Positions 11,405 to 25,486 of a stretch of DNA of 64,000 nucleotides are shown piece by piece (the first letter of the stretch is position 1; each line of letters opens with the position of its first letter). The notes under the pieces are model-generated. The model saw nothing but the letters and a program-made list of their open reading frames with translations, did no database searches and was not told where the DNA came from. This DNA comes from Pseudomonas sp. LS44 (GTDB lineage Bacteria > Pseudomonadota > Gammaproteobacteria > Pseudomonadales > Pseudomonadaceae): contig NZ_CP102830.1 in NCBI RefSeq assembly GCF_024730785.1, positions 930,001 through 994,000 on the forward strand. The letters are read 5' to 3'. A program made the position numbers and the translations under genes.

Positions 11405-12636
11405 ATCTGTCGCTGCTCAGCTTCCTGCGTCCGTATCCGTCGCCACTCTTCAGTCGGCGCGGCATGGACATGGACTTTCCGCTGCTCGCCGGTTGCCTGG
11501 CTCTGCTCGGCCTCGGCCTGGTAATGATCACTTCGGCGTCGTCGGAAGTCGCGGCGGTGCAGTCCGGCAATCCGCTCTATCACATGATCCGCCACCTGAT
11601 TTATGTGGTGATCGGCCTGGCCGCCTGCGGTCTGACCCTGATGATTCCCATGGCCACTTGGCAGCAAATGGGCGGCAAGCTGCTACTCGGTGCCTTTGCG
11701 TTGCTGGTGCTGGTGCTGGTGCCGGGGATTGGCCGGGAGGTCAACGGTTCGATGCGCTGGATCGGCTTCGGCGTGTTCAACGTGCAGCCTTCCGAGCTAG
11801 CCAAGATGTTCGTGGTGGTGTTTCTCGCCGGTTATCTGGTGCGCCGCCAGGAAGAAGTGCGGGAGAGCTGGATGGGTTTCTTCAAGCCGTTCATGGTGCT
11901 GTTGCCGATGGCCGGTCTGCTGCTGATGGAGCCGGACTTCGGCGCCACGGTGGTGATGATGGGCGCGGCGGCGGCCATGCTGTTTCTCGGCGGGGTCGGC
12001 CTGTTCCGCTTTGGCCTGATGGTCGCGCTGGCGGCCGGTGCAGTATTCGCGCTGGTTCAGGCGCAGCCGTATCGGATGGCGCGCCTGACCACCTTCACCG
12101 ATCCGTGGGCCGACCAGTTCGGCTCGGGTTATCAGCTAACCCAGGCACTGATTGCCTTTGGCCGCGGCGAATGGCTCGGCGTCGGTCTGGGCAACAGCGT
12201 CCAGAAACAGTTTTACCTGCCGGAAGCACACACCGACTTCGTCTTCTCGGTACTTGCCGAGGAACTCGGGCTGGTCGGTTCGCTGGTCACCGTCGGGCTC
12301 TTCGTGTTCGTCACCGTGCGCGCCTTGTACATCGGCTTGTGGGCTGAAAAGGCCAAGCAACTGTTCTCGGCGTACGTCGCCTACGGCCTGGCATTCCTGT
12401 GGATTGGTCAGTTCCTGATCAATATCGGCGTGAATGTCGGCTTGCTGCCGACCAAGGGCCTGACCCTGCCATTTCTGAGTTACGGCGGCAGCTCGCTGGT
12501 GATCTGCAGCGTGTGCCTGGGACTGCTTCTGCGCATCGAATGGGAGCGTCGCACCGTGCTAGGTAATGAAGACGTCGAGTTCGCCGAAGACGATTTCGCC
12601 GAAGACCACCTGCCATTGCGGGAGGTGCGTCGATGA
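11401..12636 (+). CDS. ftsW: Septal peptidoglycan glycosyltransferase FtsW
   Basis: SEDS-family polymerase that works with FtsI at the septum. 411 aa, about ten membrane segments. ATG 11401 overlaps the murD stop; the same frame is open further upstream (from 10744), but that part lies inside murD and lacks FtsW similarity. SEDS hallmarks seen: the GREVNGSMRWI loop, PSELAK, MEPDFG, and the C-terminal LPTKGLTLPFLSYGGSS block. ATGA overlap with murG downstream. Confidence 0.96.
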   Translation: MNLSLLSFLRPYPSPLFSRRGMDMDFPLLAGCLALLGLGLVMITSASSEVAAVQSGNPLYHMIRHLIYVVIGLAACGLTLMIPMATWQQMGGKLLLGAFALLVLVLVPGIGREVNGSMRWIGFGVFNVQPSELAKMFVVVFLAGYLVRRQEEVRESWMGFFKPFMVLLPMAGLLLMEPDFGATVVMMGAAAAMLFLGGVGLFRFGLMVALAAGAVFALVQAQPYRMARLTTFTDPWADQFGSGYQLTQALIAFGRGEWLGVGLGNSVQKQFYLPEAHTDFVFSVLAEELGLVGSLVTVGLFVFVTVRALYIGLWAEKAKQLFSAYVAYGLAFLWIGQFLINIGVNVGLLPTKGLTLPFLSYGGSSLVICSVCLGLLLRIEWERRTVLGNEDVEFAEDDFAEDHLPLREVRR

Positions 12637-13695
12637 GCAGCAACGTCCTGATCATGGCTGGCGGTACTGGCGGGCATGTCTTTCCGGCGCTGGCGTGTGC
12701 CCGTGAATTCCAGGCGCGCGGCTATACCGTGCATTGGCTGGGCACGCCGCGCGGCATCGAAAATGAACTGGTCCCGCAGGCGGGTCTGCCGCTGCATCTG
12801 ATCAACGTCAGCGGCCTGCGCGGCAAGGGCCCGCTGGCGCTGCTCAAGGCACCTTTCCAACTGCTCGGCGCGCTGTTGCAGGCACGGCGGATCGTCAAAA
12901 GTCTGCAGCCGGTCTGTGTTCTCGGTATGGGCGGCTACGTCACCGGGCCGGGTGGTCTGGCGGCCAAACTGGCCGGCGTGCCGCTGGTCATTCACGAGCA
13001 GAATGCCGTGGCCGGCACCGCCAACCGCAGCCTGGCGCTGTTCGCCAAGCGGATCTGCGAGGCCTTCCCGGATACTTTCAAACGTTCGGACAAGCGCCGC
13101 ACCACGGGCAATCCGGTGCGTGAGGAACTGTTCCTCGAAACGCCGCGCGACACCCTGAATGGTCGCCGTCCGCGCCTGCTGATCCTCGGCGGTAGCCTCG
13201 GTGCCGAGCCGCTGAACAAGCTGTTGCCAGCCGCGCTGGCGCAGATCGAACCAGGGTTGCGCCCGGAAGTTGTCCACCAAGCCGGCAAGCAGCACGACGC
13301 CTTTACCGCCGAGCGTTACGACGATGTTGGCGTCAAGGCGCACGTGGTGCCGTTCATTCAGGACATGGCCGGCGCGTATGCCTGGGCCGACCTGGTGGTC
13401 TGCCGCGCCGGTGCGCTGACGGTTAGCGAACTGGCCGCCGCTGGCCTGCCGTCGTTCCTGGTGCCGCTGCCGCACGCGATCGACGATCACCAAACCCGCA
13501 ATGCCAAATACCTGGCCGAGGAGGGCGCAGCCGTCCTCCTGCCACAAGCGACCACCGATGCCGAAGATCTGGCCGCGTACCTGACTGAGGTTCTGATGCA
13601 ACCCGAACGACTTAACAGCATGGGCCGCACTGCGCGGCGCCTGTCCAAGCCCGATGCCACCAATGCGGTGGTCGATATCTGTCTGGAGGTGGCCC

Positions 13696-13703
<8 letters not shown>
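12633..13703 (+). CDS. murG: UDP-GlcNAc:lipid I N-acetylglucosaminyltransferase MurG
   Basis: Peripheral membrane glycosyltransferase converting lipid I to lipid II, the last cytoplasmic step before flipping. 356 aa. The glycine-rich loop [10 protein letters not shown] is at residues 10-19; a second G-loop ([10 protein letters not shown]) and the UDP-GlcNAc-binding region ([18 protein letters not shown]) follow. Starts in a 4-nt overlap with ftsW and overlaps the first codons of murC. Confidence 0.97.
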
Positions 13704-16100
<2,397 letters not shown>

Positions 16101-16104
16101 GGCT

Positions 16105-16983
16105 ATGCACGGCGCCGCTACTCTCCGCTATCAGCAACCGATCCCCGGCCGCGCGCCTGCGGCCAAGTCGGGGCAGCGGGGTGCCAGCCGGATGGTGGCC
16201 AAGGAGTCGCTGGCCGCGCGCCTGCCAAGACCCAATGTGTCGCTGATCAAACGGTTGTTCTGGCCGCTCGTGCTGCTGGCGTTGGCCTTCGGCACGTACG
16301 AGCTGGGGCAGCGCCTGCTGCCGTACGCCGATCGGCCGATCAGCAAAATCAGCGTCAAGGGTGAGCTCAGCTACCTCAACCAACAGTCGGTGCAGGAGCG
16401 TCTCGCGCCGTTCATTGCGGCGAGCTTCTTCAGCGTCGATCTGGCCGGCATGCGCGCCGAACTCGAACGCATGCCGTGGATTGCCCATGCCGAAGTGCGT
16501 CGGGTATGGCCGGATCAGGTGTCGATTCGTCTCGAGGAGCAGCTGCCGGTGGCGCGCTGGGGCGATGAAGCCTTGCTCAACAACCAAGGCCAGGCCTTCA
16601 CCCCGCGTGAGCTGAGTCACTACGAAAACCTGCCGCAGTTGGTTGGGCCGCAACGCGCCCAAGAGCAGGTCATGCAGCAGTACCAGGTACTCAGTCAGAT
16701 GCTTCGGCCGTTGGGTTTCTCGATCGTCCGTCTGGAATTGCGCGATCGCGGTAGCTGGTTTTTGACCGCCAATATCAATGGTGCCGATCAAAGCTTCGAG
16801 CTGTTGCTGGGCCGCGACCATCTGGTGGAAAAGATGCGTCGATTCATCAGCATCTACGGCAGCACCCTGAAAGAACAGATTACGAATATTGCGCGCATCG
16901 ATCTGCGCTACTCCAACGGCCTAGCCGTGACGTGGCGTGAACCGAGCGTGACTGCGGCGGACAAAACCGTCGCAGTGAAGTGA
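16105..16983 (+). CDS. ftsQ: Cell division protein FtsQ
   Basis: Bitopic divisome scaffold that recruits FtsL/FtsB. 292 aa from ATG 16105, preceded by CAGGAGC; an ATG further up lies inside ddl. Layout: basic cytoplasmic N-terminus of about 50 residues, one membrane helix (around 50-70), a POTRA domain beginning at the [13 protein letters not shown] segment, then the beta domain. 4 nt after ddl and 18 nt before ftsA. Confidence 0.95.
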   Translation: MHGAATLRYQQPIPGRAPAAKSGQRGASRMVAKESLAARLPRPNVSLIKRLFWPLVLLALAFGTYELGQRLLPYADRPISKISVKGELSYLNQQSVQERLAPFIAASFFSVDLAGMRAELERMPWIAHAEVRRVWPDQVSIRLEEQLPVARWGDEALLNNQGQAFTPRELSHYENLPQLVGPQRAQEQVMQQYQVLSQMLRPLGFSIVRLELRDRGSWFLTANINGADQSFELLLGRDHLVEKMRRFISIYGSTLKEQITNIARIDLRYSNGLAVTWREPSVTAADKTVAVK

Positions 16984-17001
16984 ATTAGGAGAAGCGACAA
17001 C

Positions 17002-18249
17002 ATGGCAAACGTGCAGAGCGGCAAAATGATCGTCGGCCTCGATATTGGCACCTCCAAAGTGGTGGCGCTGGTAGGCGAGGTAGCGGCTGACGGTCAGTTG
17101 GAAGTCGTCGGCATTGGCACGCACCCTTCGCGGGGCTTGAAGAAAGGCGTGGTGGTCAACATCGAGTCGACCGTGCAGTCGATCCAGCGCGCGGTGGAAG
17201 AAGCACAGATGATGGCCGGCTGCCGGATTCACTCGGCGTTCGTCGGCGTCGCCGGCAATCACATTCGCAGCCTGAACTCCCATGGCATCGTCGCCATCCG
17301 CGACCGTGAAGTGAGCCCGGCGGACCTCGAGCGAGTGCTTGATGCCGCTCAGGCCGTGGCCATTCCGGCGGATCAGCGGGTGCTGCACACCCTGCCGCAG
17401 GATTACGTGATCGATAACCAGGAAGGCGTGCGTGAGCCGCTGGGCATGTCCGGTGTGCGCCTGGAAGCCAAAGTGCATGTCGTCACCTGTGCGGTGAATG
17501 CGGCGCAGAACATCGAGAAATGCGTGCGTCGCTGTGGTCTGGAAGTCGACGACATCATTCTCGAACAACTGGCCTCGGCCTATTCGGTACTCACCGACGA
17601 CGAGAAGGAACTGGGCGTGTGCCTGGTCGATATCGGCGGTGGGACCACCGATATGGCGATCTTCACCGAAGGCGCGATTCGCCACACCGCGGTGATTCCA
17701 ATCGCCGGCGATCAGGTCACCAATGACATCGCCATGGCGTTGCGCACGCCAACCCAGTATGCCGAAGAAATCAAGATTCGTTATGCTTGCGCCCTGGCCA
17801 AACTGGCCGGCGCCGGGGAGACCATCAAGGTTCCCAGTGTTGGCGATCGACCGCCGCGCGAACTGTCGCGCCAAGCCTTGGCCGAAGTCGTCGAGCCGCG
17901 CTATGACGAGCTGTTCACCCTGATTCAGGCTGAACTGCGCCGCAGCGGCTACGAAGACCTGATCCCCGCCGGGATCGTGCTCACCGGTGGCACCGCCAAG
18001 ATGGAAGGCGCTGTCGAGCTGGCCGAGGAAATCTTTCATATGCCGGTACGCCTGGGTGTACCGCACGGAGTCAAAGGACTGGCTGACGTGGTACGCAATC
18101 CCATCTATTCCACGGGCGTTGGCCTGTTGCTCTACGGGCTGCAAAAGCAGTCCGACGGCATCGCCATGTCCGGTTTCGGCAGTTTCAACGACGAACCAAA
18201 GACACCTGTACTGGAACGGCTGAAACGCTGGGTTCAGGGCAATTTTTGA
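17002..18249 (+). CDS. ftsA: Cell division protein FtsA
   Basis: Actin-like ATPase tethering FtsZ to the membrane and recruiting late division proteins. 415 aa. Begins with the phosphate-1 motif GLDIGTSKVVALVGE; DIGGGTTD and LTGGTAKMEG are later nucleotide-binding elements. The C-terminus (ERLKRWVQGNF) is an amphipathic membrane-targeting helix. Preceded by AGGAG and followed by a 51-bp gap to ftsZ. Confidence 0.97.
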   Translation: MANVQSGKMIVGLDIGTSKVVALVGEVAADGQLEVVGIGTHPSRGLKKGVVVNIESTVQSIQRAVEEAQMMAGCRIHSAFVGVAGNHIRSLNSHGIVAIRDREVSPADLERVLDAAQAVAIPADQRVLHTLPQDYVIDNQEGVREPLGMSGVRLEAKVHVVTCAVNAAQNIEKCVRRCGLEVDDIILEQLASAYSVLTDDEKELGVCLVDIGGGTTDMAIFTEGAIRHTAVIPIAGDQVTNDIAMALRTPTQYAEEIKIRYACALAKLAGAGETIKVPSVGDRPPRELSRQALAEVVEPRYDELFTLIQAELRRSGYEDLIPAGIVLTGGTAKMEGAVELAEEIFHMPVRLGVPHGVKGLADVVRNPIYSTGVGLLLYGLQKQSDGIAMSGFGSFNDEPKTPVLERLKRWVQGNF

Positions 18250-18300
18250 TGTTCCACCGCAGTAGGCGTTACAACTAAGAAAAGCAAAGGAGAGGGGAAA

Positions 18301-19482
18301 ATGTTCGAGCTCGTAGACAACATCCCGCAGAGTGCAGTCATCAAGGTAATCGGCGTGGGCGGCGGCGGCGGTAATGCCGTTAACCACATGACCCAAAGCA
18401 ACATTGAAGGCGTCGAGTTCATCTGCGCCAACACCGATGCGCAGGCATTGAAAAATGTCGGTGCGCGTACCGTGCTGCAACTGGGCACCGGTGTCACCAA
18501 GGGCCTGGGCGCTGGCGCCAACCCGGAAGTCGGCCGTCAGGCTGCAATGGAAGACCGCGAGCGCATCGCCGAAGTGCTGCAAGGCACCGACATGGTCTTC
18601 ATCACCACTGGCATGGGTGGCGGTACCGGTACCGGTGCGGCGCCGATCATTGCCGAAGTGGCCAAGGAAATGGGCATTCTCACCGTGGCAGTGGTGACCC
18701 GTCCGTTCCCGTTCGAAGGTCGCAAGCGCATGCTGATCGCCGAAGAAGGTATTCGCTCGCTGTCCGCCAGCGTCGACTCGTTGATCACTATCCCCAACGA
18801 GAAGCTGCTAACCATCCTCGGTAAAGATGCCAGCCTGTTGGCCGCTTTTGCCAAGGCTGACGATGTGCTGGCCGGTGCTGTTCGCGGTATCTCCGACATC
18901 ATCAAACGTCCGGGCATGATCAACGTCGACTTCGCCGACGTGAAAACCGTGATGAGCGAGATGGGCATGGCGATGATGGGCACTGGCTGCGCCAGCGGTC
19001 CGAACCGCGCCCGTGAAGCGACCGAAGCGGCGATTCGCAACCCGTTGCTGGAAGACGTCAACCTGCAAGGTGCGCGCGGTATTCTGGTCAACATCACCGC
19101 CGGTCCGGATTTGTCCCTCGGCGAGTACTCCGACGTCGGCAACATCATTGAGCAATTCGCGTCCGAGCACGCCACCGTCAAGGTCGGCACCGTGATCGAC
19201 CCGGACATGCGCGATGAGTTGCATGTCACTGTAGTGGCCACCGGTCTGGGCGCGAAAATCGAGAAGCCGGTCAAAGTTGTCGACAATACCGTGCAAACCG
19301 CCGCCATTGCTGCGCCGGCCGCTACTCGTCCGGAACAGCCCTCGGTCAATTACAAGGATTACGAACGTCCTACCGTGCAGCGCCAGAGCCACGCGGGTGC
19401 CGCGACTGCGGCCAAGCTGAATGCTCATGACGATCTGGATTATCTGGATATTCCAGCCTTCCTGCGTCGCCAGGCCGATTAA
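18301..19482 (+). CDS. ftsZ: Cell division GTPase FtsZ
   Basis: Tubulin homologue forming the cytokinetic Z ring. 393 aa. The tubulin signature GGGTGTG is at residues 106-112; the T7 catalytic loop NVDFADV follows near 207-213. A variable linker ends in the conserved C-terminal peptide LDYLDIPAFLRRQ that binds FtsA, ZipA and MinC. A strong GGAGAGGGG site precedes the ATG. Last gene of the dcw run; lpxC follows after its own promoter. Confidence 0.98.
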   Translation: MFELVDNIPQSAVIKVIGVGGGGGNAVNHMTQSNIEGVEFICANTDAQALKNVGARTVLQLGTGVTKGLGAGANPEVGRQAAMEDRERIAEVLQGTDMVFITTGMGGGTGTGAAPIIAEVAKEMGILTVAVVTRPFPFEGRKRMLIAEEGIRSLSASVDSLITIPNEKLLTILGKDASLLAAFAKADDVLAGAVRGISDIIKRPGMINVDFADVKTVMSEMGMAMMGTGCASGPNRAREATEAAIRNPLLEDVNLQGARGILVNITAGPDLSLGEYSDVGNIIEQFASEHATVKVGTVIDPDMRDELHVTVVATGLGAKIEKPVKVVDNTVQTAAIAAPAATRPEQPSVNYKDYERPTVQRQSHAGAATAAKLNAHDDLDYLDIPAFLRRQAD

Positions 19483-19513
19483 TGAAATGTATCAGGAGTA
19501 TTGGGGTGATTAG

Positions 19514-19542
19514 TGTTCACCAAAGGCCGGTTCTGCTATCAT
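19514..19542 (+). promoter_or_regulatory. Probable lpxC promoter (extended -10)
   Basis: TATCAT at 19537-19542 is directly preceded by TGC, an extended -10 (TGnTATCAT). The -35 region around 19515-19521 (GTTCACC) is weak. It lies about 55 bp upstream of the lpxC ATG in the only non-coding gap between ftsZ and lpxC. Sequence-based guess. Confidence 0.5.
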
Positions 19543-19558
19543 CGCCGGCCATTGTTGA

Positions 19559-20506
<948 letters not shown>

Positions 20507-20534
20507 GCAAGACTCTCTCTTGTCGTAGTTTTTT

Positions 20535-20560
20535 AAGGCCACCTTCGGGTGGCCTTTTTT
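20535..20560 (+). terminator. Intrinsic terminator after lpxC
   Basis: AAGGCCACC pairs with GGTGGCCTT around a TTCG loop, followed by a T run ending at 20560. It closes the lpxC transcript, and its A-rich 5' side could also serve the convergent dciA gene. Confidence 0.9.
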
Positions 20561-20582
20561 ATGGGGCTGGTTTTGCCGTTAT

Positions 20583-21038
20583 TTAGTCGCCAGTTTTGCC
20601 ACGACTGGCCAGTCGCTCAAGAGCAGCACGTAACTTGGGGTCGCTGATGCCGTCTGCGGTTTCTTGGATGCTTTCTGCAGCCTGAGCTGAAAGATTTACG
20701 GTGCGTGCCGGACCGCGTGAATTGCCTGCGGGTGGTTGGACTTTGATGAGAATCCGGGAAAGATTGGCGAATTCGTCGAGCGCCTGTAGTTGACGCTGCA
20801 AGCGTCGTTGCTGATAACGCAGGCGAGTAGCCCAGTGTCCATCATCGACAATCAGCAGTAGGCAGCCTTCGCGCCATGAGGCGACACGACAATGTTCCCG
20901 GGCAGCCGGCTGCAATTGCTCATCGAGCAGGTGCTGCAGGCGGGTCAGGCGTTCGGCCTGGTCGACCAATGCCTTCAGCGGCTTGGTCTCGCGCAGCAGC
21001 GTCGCAGGAGGCCGAGCGGACAGCGGACGGAAGGTCAT
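20583..21038 (-). CDS. dciA: DciA-like DnaB helicase loader (DUF721)
   Basis: 151-aa DUF721 protein. DciA is the ancestral bacterial replicative-helicase operator that loads DnaB where DnaC/DnaI are absent, as in Pseudomonas. The N-terminal two thirds hold the KH-like DUF721 fold (LREHCRVASWREGCLLLIVDDGHWATRLRYQ-type region, about residues 45-80); the tail from about 110 is proline/serine-rich and probably disordered. Convergent with lpxC and divergent from secA, its conserved Pseudomonas position. Confidence 0.85.
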   Translation of the reverse strand: MTFRPLSARPPATLLRETKPLKALVDQAERLTRLQHLLDEQLQPAAREHCRVASWREGCLLLIVDDGHWATRLRYQQRRLQRQLQALDEFANLSRILIKVQPPAGNSRGPARTVNLSAQAAESIQETADGISDPKLRAALERLASRGKTGD

Positions 21039-21317
21039 GGCAATGTGCCTGGGAGTGGCGGAGTCCAGATGTTATCAGAAACTACCCGGCTAGCCGCTGC
21101 GGGTGGGTAACGCCACGGCCTCTGTGTTGCCGGTGAGCTGGTGAAGGGAGCGCAACGTTGTTTCGGCAAGGCTGCCGCTACAGTAGTGATGCGCGGAATA
21201 AGGCTACTTTCCTCGCCAACGTTTCCGGGTAGAATGCCGGCTTCGCATGCAGCCATGAGGCTGCGCGGGCGACTCACGGGGCCGCCCTCCATCCATAGTG
21301 TGGAAGATCCTGTCGAT

Positions 21318-24053
21318 ATGTTTGCGCCTTTGTTGAAGAAACTCTTTGGAAGCAGGAACGAGCGTGAAGTCAAACGCATGCTCAAGACGGTGCAAACCGC
21401 TAACTCTTTTGAAGAGCAGATGCTGGCTCTGTCCGATGAACAATTACGGGCCAAAACAGAGGAATTCAAAGCGCGGCTGAAGCAGGGCGAAACCCTCGAC
21501 CAGTTGTTGCCCGAAGCGTTCGCGGTAGCCCGTGAGGCCGGTAAGCGCATCATGGGCATGCGCCATTTTGATGTGCAGCTGATCGGTGGCATGACGCTGC
21601 ATGAAGGCACCATCGCCGAGATGCGTACCGGCGAAGGCAAGACCCTGGTGGCAACCCTCGCGGTGTACCTCAATGCGCTGACCGGCAAGGGCGTGCATGT
21701 GATCACGGTGAACGATTACCTGGCCCGCCGCGACGCCAACTGGATGCGTCCGCTGTATGAGTTCCTCGGTATGTCGGTTGGCGTGGTTACCCCGTTCATG
21801 CCGCCGGAAGAGAAGCGTGAGGCCTACGCGGCCGATATCACCTACGGCACCAACAACGAATTCGGTTTCGATTACCTGCGCGACAACATGGCCTTCAGCC
21901 TGGAAGAGAAATTCCAGCGCGAGCTGCATTTTGCCGTGATCGACGAAGTCGACTCGATTCTCATCGACGAAGCGCGTACGCCGCTGATCATTTCCGGTCA
22001 GGCCGAAGACAGCTCCAAGCTGTATATCCAGATTAATCAGCTGATCCCGAAGCTGACTCAGCACATCGAGGAAGTCGAAGGACAGGTGACTCAGGAAGGT
22101 CACTACTCGGTTGACGAGAAGACCCGCCAGGTCGAGCTGAACGAGCAAGGCCATCAGTTCATCGAGGACATGCTGTCCCAGGCCGGACTGCTCGGCGAAG
22201 GGGAAAGCCTGTATTCGGCGCACAACCTCGGCCTACTGACCCATGTGTACGCTGCGCTGCGCGCTCACGCGCTGTTCCATCGCAATGTCGAGTACATCGT
22301 GCAGAACGATCAGGTGCTGCTGATCGATGAGCACACCGGCCGGACCATGCCAGGTCGCCGGCTCTCCGAGGGCCTGCATCAAGCGATCGAGGCCAAGGAA
22401 AACCTGCCGATTCAGGCCGAGAGCCAGACCCTGGCGTCGACCACCTTCCAGAACTATTTCCGTCTGTACGACAAGCTCTCCGGCATGACCGGTACCGCCG
22501 ACACCGAGGCATTCGAATTCCGCCAGATCTATGGTCTGGACGTGAAGGTCATTCCCACCCACCGTGCCGTGGCCCGTAAGGACTTCAACGATCTGGTGTA
22601 TCTGACCCAGGCCGAGAAGTACGAAGCGATCATCGCCGACATCAAGGAATGCCAGGCCAGCGGTCGCCCGGTGCTGGTCGGTACCGCCTCGATCGAAAGC
22701 TCCGAATATGTCGATCAGCTGCTGATCAAGGCAGGCATCGAGCACAAGGTACTGAACGCCAAGTACCACGAAAAAGAAGCGGAAATCATTGCCCAAGCCG
22801 GCCGTCCGGGTGCGGTAACCATCGCCACCAACATGGCGGGTCGCGGTACCGACATCCTGCTGGGTGGTAACTGGGAGGCCGAAGTGGCCGCTCTGGAAAA
22901 CCATAGCGAAGAGCAGGTCGCGCAGATCAAAGCCGACTGGCAGAAGCGTCACCAGCAAGTCATCGAAGCCGGTGGTTTGCATGTAATCGCCAGCGAGCGC
23001 CATGAATCGCGGCGTATCGACAACCAGCTGCGTGGCCGTTCCGGCCGTCAGGGTGACCCGGGCTCAAGCCGTTTCTACCTATCGCTGGAAGACAACCTGA
23101 TGCGTATCTTCGCCTCCGACCGGGTGAAGAACTTCATGAAGGCTTTGGGCATGCAGCAAGGCGAAGCGATCGAGCATCGCATGGTCAGCAATGCCATCGA
23201 GAAGGCGCAGCGCAAAGTCGAAGGCCGCAACTTCGATATTCGTAAGCAGCTCCTCGAGTTCGACGATGTGAACAACGAGCAGCGCAAAGTGATTTATCAC
23301 ATGCGCAACACCTTGCTGGCGTCTGCCGAAATTGGCGAGACTATCGCCGAGTTCCGTCAGGACGTGCTCAACGCCACTTTCCATCAGCACATTCCTCCGC
23401 AATCGCTGCCTGAGCAGTGGGACGTGGCCGGCCTGGAGGCCGCGCTGAACAGCGATTTCTCCATCAAGCTGCCGATTCAGCAGTGGCTCGACGAAGACGA
23501 CCATCTGTACGAGGAGCCGTTGCGCGAGCGCATCCTCGAAGCATTGTTGGCGGCCTACAACGAGAAGGAAGACATGGCCAGCGCCGACGCGCTGCGCACC
23601 TTTGAGAAGCAGATTCTCCTGCGTGTGCTCGATGATCTGTGGAAAGACCACCTGTCGACCATGGATCACCTGCGTCACGGCATTCACCTGCGCGGCTATG
23701 CGCAGAAGAACCCCAAGCAGGAGTACAAGCGCGAGTCCTTCAATCTGTTCCAGGAGCTGCTCGATTCGATCAAGCGCGACACCATCCGTGTGCTGTCGCA
23801 CGTGCAGGTGCGCCGCGAGGACCCGATCGAAGAGGAAGCCCGTCTGCGTCGCGAAGCCGAGCAGATGGCTCAGCGCATGCAGTTCCAGCACGCCGAAGTC
23901 TCCGCGCTGGATCAGCCGGAAGCCATGGCCGAAGAGGGCGACGTCGCCGTTGTCACCACACCGGTGCGCGTCGAGCCGAAGATTGGTCGCAACGAGCTCT
24001 GCCCGTGCGGTTCCGGCAAGAAGTACAAGCATTGTCACGGGCAAGTCGGCTAA
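21318..24053 (+). CDS. secA: Preprotein translocase ATPase SecA
   Basis: Motor of the Sec export pathway. 911 aa. The start is ATG 21318: the frame is open for 59 more codons upstream, but the product there is unlike SecA and the family begins [16 protein letters not shown]. Walker [11 protein letters not shown], the DEVD Walker B ([13 protein letters not shown]), the VGTASIE and GRSGRQGD helicase motifs, and a C-terminal zinc finger ([14 protein letters not shown]) binding SecB are all present. The 279-bp leader shows no recognisable SecM. Confidence 0.96.
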   Translation: MFAPLLKKLFGSRNEREVKRMLKTVQTANSFEEQMLALSDEQLRAKTEEFKARLKQGETLDQLLPEAFAVAREAGKRIMGMRHFDVQLIGGMTLHEGTIAEMRTGEGKTLVATLAVYLNALTGKGVHVITVNDYLARRDANWMRPLYEFLGMSVGVVTPFMPPEEKREAYAADITYGTNNEFGFDYLRDNMAFSLEEKFQRELHFAVIDEVDSILIDEARTPLIISGQAEDSSKLYIQINQLIPKLTQHIEEVEGQVTQEGHYSVDEKTRQVELNEQGHQFIEDMLSQAGLLGEGESLYSAHNLGLLTHVYAALRAHALFHRNVEYIVQNDQVLLIDEHTGRTMPGRRLSEGLHQAIEAKENLPIQAESQTLASTTFQNYFRLYDKLSGMTGTADTEAFEFRQIYGLDVKVIPTHRAVARKDFNDLVYLTQAEKYEAIIADIKECQASGRPVLVGTASIESSEYVDQLLIKAGIEHKVLNAKYHEKEAEIIAQAGRPGAVTIATNMAGRGTDILLGGNWEAEVAALENHSEEQVAQIKADWQKRHQQVIEAGGLHVIASERHESRRIDNQLRGRSGRQGDPGSSRFYLSLEDNLMRIFASDRVKNFMKALGMQQGEAIEHRMVSNAIEKAQRKVEGRNFDIRKQLLEFDDVNNEQRKVIYHMRNTLLASAEIGETIAEFRQDVLNATFHQHIPPQSLPEQWDVAGLEAALNSDFSIKLPIQQWLDEDDHLYEEPLRERILEALLAAYNEKEDMASADALRTFEKQILLRVLDDLWKDHLSTMDHLRHGIHLRGYAQKNPKQEYKRESFNLFQELLDSIKRDTIRVLSHVQVRREDPIEEEARLRREAEQMAQRMQFQHAEVSALDQPEAMAEEGDVAVVTTPVRVEPKIGRNELCPCGSGKKYKHCHGQVG

Positions 24054-24073
24054 CGCCGCACTGACCTCATCCC

Positions 24074-24108
24074 ACGCCGCGACCGGCCTTGCCGCTCGCG
24101 GCGTTTTT
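24074..24108 (+). terminator. Intrinsic terminator after secA
   Basis: ACGCCGCGA (24074-24082) pairs with TCGCGGCGT (24096-24104), followed by TTTTT. Sits 20 nt after the secA stop and before the argJ ribosome-binding site. Confidence 0.85.
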
Positions 24109-24166
24109 GCCTCGATTGCAGCCGCCCCGCGCGGCTACCCATCGCACATTACAAGGAGCGCACTCC

Positions 24167-25384
24167 ATGGCTGTTGGTCTTGGTCCCCTGCCTACCCTGC
24201 ACCCGGTTCCCGGTTTTGAACTCGGCATTGCCTCGGCCGGCATCAAGCGCCCCGGGCGCAAGGATGTAGTGGTTATGCGCTGCGCCGAAGGCTCCAGCGT
24301 GGCGGGCGTATTCACTCTCAACGCGTTCTGCGCGGCGCCGGTGATCCTGGCCAAGAAGCGTGTGCTTGGCCCAGTACGCTATTTGCTGACCAACACCGGC
24401 AATGCCAATGCCGGGACTGGTGAACCAGGTTTGGCTGCGGCCGCGCGTACCTGCGCCAGTCTGGCGGCAATGGCCAAGGTGGAAGAAAACTCCGTGCTGC
24501 CATTTTCCACCGGGGTTATCGGCGAGCCGCTACCAGTAGAAAAAATCGAAAGCGCGCTGCAAGCGGCGCTGGATGACCTGTCGGTCGACAACTGGGCGGC
24601 TGCGGCCACCGGCATCATGACCACCGATACCCTGCCCAAGGGCGCCAGCCGGCAGTTCGTCCAGGACGGCGTGACCGTCACCGTCACTGGTATCAGCAAG
24701 GGTGCCGGGATGATCAAACCGAACATGGCGACCATGCTTGGCTACATCGCCACCGACGCCAAGGTCGCCCAAGGCGTGCTGCAGGATTTGCTGCGCGATG
24801 CGGCGAACAAGTCCTTCAATCGCATCACCATCGACGGCGATACCTCGACCAACGACTGCTGCATGCTGATCGCCACCGGTCAGGCGGCTCTGCCGGAGGT
24901 CACTCAGGCCAGCGGCGCGCTGTTCGCCGCGCTCAAGCAGGCGGTGTTCGAAGTGTGCATGGAGGTTGCTCAGGCCATCGTGCGTGACGGCGAAGGCGCG
25001 ACCAAGTTCGTTACCGTGCAGGTCAACGGTGGCGCCACGCATCAAGAGTGCCTCGACGTCGGTTACGCCGTGGCGCATTCGCCGCTGATCAAGACCGCGC
25101 TGTTCGCCTCCGATCCGAACTGGGGGCGGATTCTCGCTGCGGTCGGCCGGGCCGGCGTCGCGCAACTGGATGTCAGCAAGATCGACGTCTTCCTCGGCGA
25201 TGTGTGCATCGCCAGCCAGGGTTGCCGCGCGGCGACCTATACCGAAGCGCAGGGCGCCAAGGTGATGGCCGAGGAAGAGATCGGCATCCGCATCGAGTTG
25301 GGCCGCGGCAACTGCAGCGAGACGATCTGGACCACCGACTTGTCCCACGAGTACGTGAAGATCAACGCCGAGTACCGCACCTGA
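24167..25384 (+). CDS. argJ: Bifunctional ornithine acetyltransferase / N-acetylglutamate synthase ArgJ
   Basis: Recycles the acetyl group in arginine biosynthesis, moving it from N-acetylornithine to glutamate. 405 aa from ATG 24167 (AAGGAG 12 nt upstream); codons before it are leader. The self-cleavage site is visible as KPNMATM, cutting before Thr189, which becomes the nucleophile of the beta chain. Length equals other Pseudomonas ArgJ. Located between secA and a GST gene, each with its own terminator. Confidence 0.96.
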   Translation: MAVGLGPLPTLHPVPGFELGIASAGIKRPGRKDVVVMRCAEGSSVAGVFTLNAFCAAPVILAKKRVLGPVRYLLTNTGNANAGTGEPGLAAAARTCASLAAMAKVEENSVLPFSTGVIGEPLPVEKIESALQAALDDLSVDNWAAAATGIMTTDTLPKGASRQFVQDGVTVTVTGISKGAGMIKPNMATMLGYIATDAKVAQGVLQDLLRDAANKSFNRITIDGDTSTNDCCMLIATGQAALPEVTQASGALFAALKQAVFEVCMEVAQAIVRDGEGATKFVTVQVNGGATHQECLDVGYAVAHSPLIKTALFASDPNWGRILAAVGRAGVAQLDVSKIDVFLGDVCIASQGCRAATYTEAQGAKVMAEEEIGIRIELGRGNCSETIWTTDLSHEYVKINAEYRT

Positions 25385-25426
25385 TCGGCGTGCCCGACGC
25401 CGGGCGTAGTTTGGGTCGATAATCGA

Positions 25427-25449
25427 GGGGCGCTACGGCGCCCCGTTTT
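25427..25449 (+). terminator. Probable terminator after argJ
   Basis: GGGGCGC (25427-25433) and GCGCCCC (25438-25444) form a 7-bp GC stem with a TACG loop, then GTTTTA. It lies 43 nt after the argJ stop. Confidence 0.7.
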
Positions 25450-25486
25450 ATTGACGCTCTCTCTCAGGCACTACAGGAGTTTGCAG

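Noticed and set aside
21141..21317. Possible SecM-like or extended SecA N-terminus
   Set aside because: The translation lacks a SecM arrest motif and SecA proteins begin at the ATG at 21318.
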